Shown here in pieces: positions 59,918 through 64,000 of a stretch of 64,000 nucleotides of DNA. A program made the translations under genes and the position numbers. The notes under the pieces were generated by a model that saw only the letters and a list, made by a program, of their open reading frames with translations, was not told the DNA's origin and did not search any database. The stretch comes from Rhytidiadelphus loreus (lineage: Eukaryota > Streptophyta > Bryopsida > Hypnales > Hylocomiaceae). Positions within the stretch are counted from its first letter, which is position 1; every line of letters begins with the position of its first letter. The stretch is taken from positions 10,359,001 through 10,423,000 of the forward strand of contig OX344765.1 of the NCBI GenBank assembly GCA_947034895.1, written 5' to 3'.

Positions 59918-60867
59918 TCTTTAAAGGACCGTCACTATGCTTTCACCAAAAACGCTCCAAAACTGTCATTTCTAGTACAAGTACCAAAAAATTAAAAAAA
60001 AACTTTTTTTGACATATTTAACTGTAGGATCCTGTATTATATAGTATCAAAAACATGTGGTAAAAATTTCAGACATTTCCACCAGGTGGATTCCAAGATA
60101 TAAGCATTCAAATTAACTAAAATCATATTTTTTACCATGCGAAAAGCAAGGCAGCTGCACTTCACAAGCTCACATTTCTATGAAAAAACGACCTAAATGG
60201 TGGTGCTTCTTTGGATTTATTTTCCCAGACAAGTTAGCCACATGCTTGAAAATTTTCAAATCATTTGGAATAGTACAACATATAGGAAAAAAATAGTAAG
60301 TAGGTAGTAGTAGAGAATGATTAAAAGTACTAAATTATTTACAATTTAAATATGGAATAGAAAATTTCCAATCCCAATGGTCAAAATGTTGTAATAATGT
60401 ATCTACATCCTAAGATTTTATTTTTGTCCAAAAATATTGAAAATTGGGTAAGATAAAGGATTTCAAAGTTTATTTTAGAGTAGGAAATCCAAAACTGCCT
60501 GCAAACAAAAAATCTCATAACTTTTGACTCATTGATCAAAATGGAATGATTCAAAGCTTTTTGTGTATATAAAACTCTAGAAAATCAATTCCAAATTTTT
60601 GTTTTTGAAAAAAGTGATTTTTTCTGATCTACCCGAACTGCCCTATCGGTGAAAAAAGTAACATATTAGGTTGTAACTTTTGACTCGTATTTCCAAATGT
60701 CATGAAATTTAGTGCATATGAAAGATCTTCCTAGCCCCCACATTCTATTACAATTTCAGCCCCAAATATGAAAATCTCTGCTCGTAGGTACCTGCCCAAA
60801 ATTTCTACCCAAAATTTCTGCCCAAAATTTCTATACAGCCAAAAAACACAGTCTGGTCCTTTAGGGG
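59918..60867 (-). mobile_element. piggyBac-type (TTAA) MITE, copy i
   Basis: 950 bp between TTAA at 59914-59917 and 60868-60871. The right end is GGTCCTTTAGGGG and the left end is TCTTTAAAGGACC, with the outermost bases changed. The interior is the reverse of the 31394 and 54313 elements (GTACAAGTACCAAAAA, CATTTGGAATAGTACAACAT). Confidence 0.82.
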
Positions 60868-60871
60868 TTAA

Positions 60872-61111
60872 CCCCTAAGCGCCCAAGGGGCCAAAATATA
60901 GCCTCTCCATTTTTGAAAGATGTCCTTATTTGACTCTTATAATCTTTTCAATGGTACGGTCAAAGGACGCGTCCCTCTCCATGTATCTTTGGACATGTCT
61001 CTACTAGCAATTGGTATGGTCAATTTGTGTAGATCTTTTTTAGGTGATAGTCTAATTGGAATGAGTATAGAAAGGTTTGGATTTTGTGAATATGGGCTGG
61101 GCGCTCAGGGG
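60872..61111 (+). mobile_element. piggyBac-type MITE, copy j (short)
   Basis: 240 bp. The left end CCCCTAAGCGCCCAAG starts at the TTAA (60868-60871) that also closes the previous element. The right end is GCTGGGCGCTCAGGGG, followed by TCAA (61112-61115). Confidence 0.78.
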
Positions 61112-61335
61112 TCAAAGAGCTGTATAAACTATCAAGTGAAATAAAGGCTTACAAATATTGCCTAAAATTGGCTAGCATAAGTACAATTGTAACTGCCTAT
61201 ATCTTTTTCATTATACACTGGAAAGAAGCTAGGGAATTCAATACTAACTTCTTTCCATTGTTATAAAGGAGAGCTTCACTATGACTATGAAGAAGAAAGA
61301 GACAAGTGTCTTTTTTTCCTACAACTTCTTTCTAA

Positions 61336-61653
61336 GAGTGATTGCAAGAAGCACTAGCAGATTTTATTGTATTTTCACAATACTCATATTTATTTTTCTT
61401 GAGTACTTTAAAATTGGGGAATATTTTTGGATAGTAAAAACATTTTTATCACATAAAATTGGGGACTATTTTTGGATAGTAAAATATTTTTGAAAAATGA
61501 AAAAATAAATTAGACAAGATGTGTAGTAGTCATGTATTACCTCACTTGTGAATCTCAAGTCTTTTTGAGTCATAACACAAAAGTTATGGCCAAAAAACAA
61601 ATTAGAATTCAATGTGTGATAGAAAATAGTAAAAGATTCTCTGGCAATCACTC
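61336..61653. mobile_element. Possible TTAA-flanked element of another family
   Basis: GAGTGATTGC at 61336-61345 and GCAATCACTC ending at 61653 form terminal inverted repeats, flanked by CTAA on the left and TTAA on the right (61654-61657). The 318-bp interior is AT-rich, with a duplicated GGATAGTAAAA segment. The target match is imperfect. Confidence 0.45.
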
Positions 61654-61657
61654 TTAA

Positions 61658-62482
61658 CCCCTAAATGCCCAAGTCTTTTGAAGTGTGTTTTTCTTATGAA
61701 AAAGAACATAAGCTCATAGTTATTCCCAATGAAGCAAGTTTTTTTTTTTCAAAATCTAACCATATAGATGTTTAAAGATGTTCAAAATCTAACCATATAG
61801 ATGTTTATAGATGTTCAAAATCTAACCATATAGATGTTTATTAGTGTATATACCAATTTTGAATGTGAAATTGTGTAGGAGTTGTGAGGTTATAACAAGA
61901 AAAATGTACGTATCCTATTTTTAGTATATTGTTCCTCCCTACAATGTTTGAGAAATTTGCATATAAGAGTTTGGGGGGATTGGAGGTGGCATGAACAACT
62001 AAAAATTGTCTTAGCACACTAAAATGCACTTCCAAAAACTTTAAGTTCAAATAAAGAGCTATCAAACTCATTACACAATCCACTTGGCAATTGTTGAAAT
62101 ACAATTTTTTTATAAGTAGAAATTGCAAATAACTCCAAATCAACACTTGCATGTTTAAATTTTCAATGGTAAAAATCATGAAAACACTTTACTCTTTCCA
62201 TTGGGACCATTTTCAAAGCAAATGGATACGTACAATTTTTTAAATCTCAAATCAAGTAAAATTAGCAAGCTTTACTCTTTCATTAATGGTACACATATGC
62301 GTTTGAGGACCTCTCAAAAATGAAATATTTAACTTTTTCATTGAAAATTAAAATATTCCAATAGTTAATCTTCAAAACTACCCATAAAAAAATTTGAAAC
62401 GGTCAAAGGAATTCAACTACCCACACCAAAATGAGCCTAAAATTTTAGATTGACTATATATGGTTAGTTGGGTAGTTACGGG
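61658..62482 (+). mobile_element. piggyBac-type (TTAA) MITE, copy k
   Basis: 825 bp between TTAA at 61654-61657 and 62483-62486, with ends CCCCTAAATGCCC and GGGTAGTTACGGG. The interior includes a 33-bp tandem repeat at 61748-61841. No coding frame. Confidence 0.68.
61748..61841. repeat. 33-bp tandem repeat inside copy k
   Basis: Nearly three perfect units of TTCAAAATCTAACCATATAG followed by ATGTTTA-AAGATG or ATGTTTA-TAGATG. Confidence 0.92.
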
Positions 62483-62486
62483 TTAA

Positions 62487-62807
62487 TTGATGCATGCTCT
62501 CTAAATTTCTCATAAAGGTTCTTTCTACTATCTTCCATATTGCTTGGGATGATCTACCTATGAAAAGATGTTGCAGGTTGTAAGCAAAATTTCCAGCAAC
62601 CTCTATAGATCCTCTTCCACCATCCCATAGTCTTACAATTCCACTTGCAACAACTCAAGGAATAGACTATCCGACACCTTTGTACGTACCTCTTATATTA
62701 CAACCTTTACAAGACAATTCAAAGCCTCAAAATGTAGCAAAAAGTAGTGAGATTGTGGGTTGAGGACTTCGGGATTGGAACTAGGGCTTCTTCACAGTTG
62801 CACTTAG
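62487..62807. other. Spacer before the transposase remnant
   Basis: AT-rich, and no recognised feature. It may hold the decayed 5' end of the transposase element that follows. Confidence 0.4.
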
Positions 62808-63950
62808 TTGAAGATGGGCATGATCTACATGGGTCTACATATGGAAGTGATGCCAATTGAGTTGTGGATGATAAAGTGGGGGGATGTGGGAATGTCGGGA
62901 CATGATTTCTATAGGAAAAATATTTATGCAAAGTATGACTATGATATAGAACTAGACAATGTGGAATTTGACTTTAGTAAGGAAGAAGGCAATGACAATG
63001 ATGGTGTAGTTGGTGATACCATTAGTGCCAAACACATGTACCACAATTCTATATATAGTAAGTAATTTATTATGTACAAATTGGACCCCCCAAACATATA
63101 TGGTTATTTCAAATTAAATATTTCATGGCAAAATTTTCCTATGTTTATCAACTTGTTTAAGATATTTTGGCCAATTCGGATTTTACGTAGTATTGTTGCC
63201 GGGTTAAGCAAACCAATATACAATGGTAGTCAATGCATGTGGGTGGACTTATGGCACTCCAAATTGAAAGGAATTTTTTGTCATGAAATTGAAGGTCTTA
63301 ATGGCTATCATTTTATAAGGCAATAACCCAACATAAAAACTTATTGGCACAAGAAAAGATCTTTATTCCATTGTCCAACTATATTAGAGCTCATGTTGCA
63401 ATCTCAATTTGTATTGCTTGACAAAGCATTTGCACATTACTAATCCAAGTAGATATGCAATGCTAGATCATGACAAAATGGGTCAAAATAGGTAGTTGAT
63501 CAAAGCCATTAGAAGTAATTGCAAAAGAGTATGAAATGTTGAAAAATTTGCTACCACAGATGAAATTAAAGATGATTTGTTACAAAAGCAAATATTGTCT
63601 TGTATGGCAGTATTTACCACAAAAATTCAAAAGTGGGGTTTGAAGGTTTGGTGCTTTCTATTAAAATTTATATCAAATTTTGAAGTCACTTGTGATAATA
63701 ATCTCATATTACAAAAGAAAGCCTAGACACTATATGAGGAGGTTAGGGAAGATTGAAACAAGAGTAGCTCAAAATGTATTTTGCATTTATTAGCTTTAAA
63801 TGAGGGTAAGGATCATGTAATAACTATAGATAAATTTCTTTTTGTCCATTGCGTTATTCAAGGAGTTATTGGAGAGAAGGACTTATATTACATGCACTAT
63901 TTGTTTTAATCAAGTAGGTCATCTAGACGCTTTCAAAAACACAAAGTCAT
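62808..63950 (+). pseudogene. Decayed piggyBac-type (DDE_Tnp_1_7) transposase
   Basis: The plus strand shows an order of motifs expected for piggyBac-like transposases. First comes an acidic N-terminal stretch (62880-63060), then CMWVDLWHSKLKGIF and GLNGYHFI. After an in-frame TAA (63324-63326) the same frame reads PNIKTYW and LFHCPTILELML to another stop (63441). After a frame change there is KWGLKVWC (from 63631), and later in that frame GKDHVITIDKF (63805-63837), which fits the second catalytic Asp region. At least four stops and one frameshift make it inactive. The gene continues beyond the window. The assignment rests on motif order seen by eye. Confidence 0.6.
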
Positions 63951-64000
63951 TCAATCAACATGCACAAAGAACCTTAGAGTGGTGCATGCATGAGTCTAGG

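Noticed and set aside
1..64000. tRNA, rRNA or other structural RNA genes
   Set aside because: I looked for tRNA box A/B patterns and rRNA-like sequence on both strands and saw none I could support by eye.

Overview
The window is nuclear DNA of a land plant. Its genes are split by GT-AG introns of roughly 70-1000 bp and encode plant-type proteins: an ERD4/OSCA-family channel, a type I inositol-polyphosphate 5-phosphatase, a plant secretory-type rhomboid and a DUF1644 zinc-binding protein. The moderately GC-rich exons stand as islands in very AT-rich, repeat-filled DNA. I lean towards a bryophyte or other non-seed plant, because of piggyBac-like transposon remains and the gene divergence, but I cannot prove it. 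There is no operon, plasmid or phage structure.

Layout. 1-12 kb: a small conserved plant membrane-protein gene (minus, about 1962-3469, with an apparent frame break), then a complete six-exon OSCA/ERD4-like channel gene (minus, 5971-10539, 754 aa). The 3' flank of the channel gene is duplicated at 784-1616, ending exactly at the stop codon. Its first intron and its upstream region both carry tandem arrays. 12-35.7 kb: about 23 kb with no gene, made of a diverged copy of the 3.7-5.1 kb block, 54-bp minisatellite arrays, a long inverted repeat and several non-autonomous DNA transposon families. 37.4-44.1 kb: two convergent genes, the 5-phosphatase (plus, 11 exons, 624 aa, one GC-AG intron) and the rhomboid (minus, 4 exons, 460 aa). 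44.4-55.2 kb: transposon-rich, with three CACTA-type elements whose 3-bp target duplications can be read. 56.7-57.9 kb: an intronless DUF1644 coding region (minus) with a GC-rich 5' region to about 59.3 kb. 59.9-64 kb: a cluster of TTAA-flanked elements, then a decayed piggyBac-type transposase running off the window.

The most interesting signal is in the repeats. At least ten loci have the form TTAA-CCCCTAAA...TTTAGGGG-TTAA (240-950 bp), the signature of piggyBac-superfamily elements, and a broken DDE_Tnp_1_7-like transposase lies in the same window. Separate families show TA duplications (Stowaway-like, AGGTAGGAGG ends), 9-bp duplications (Mutator-like, CAGGGTGAATTGACC ends) and 3-bp duplications (CACTA). 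Two insertions can be checked against pre-insertion sites elsewhere in this window.

The genes do not form a pathway. The channel, the phosphoinositide phosphatase and the membrane protease are all membrane or signalling functions, but I see no sign of co-regulation.
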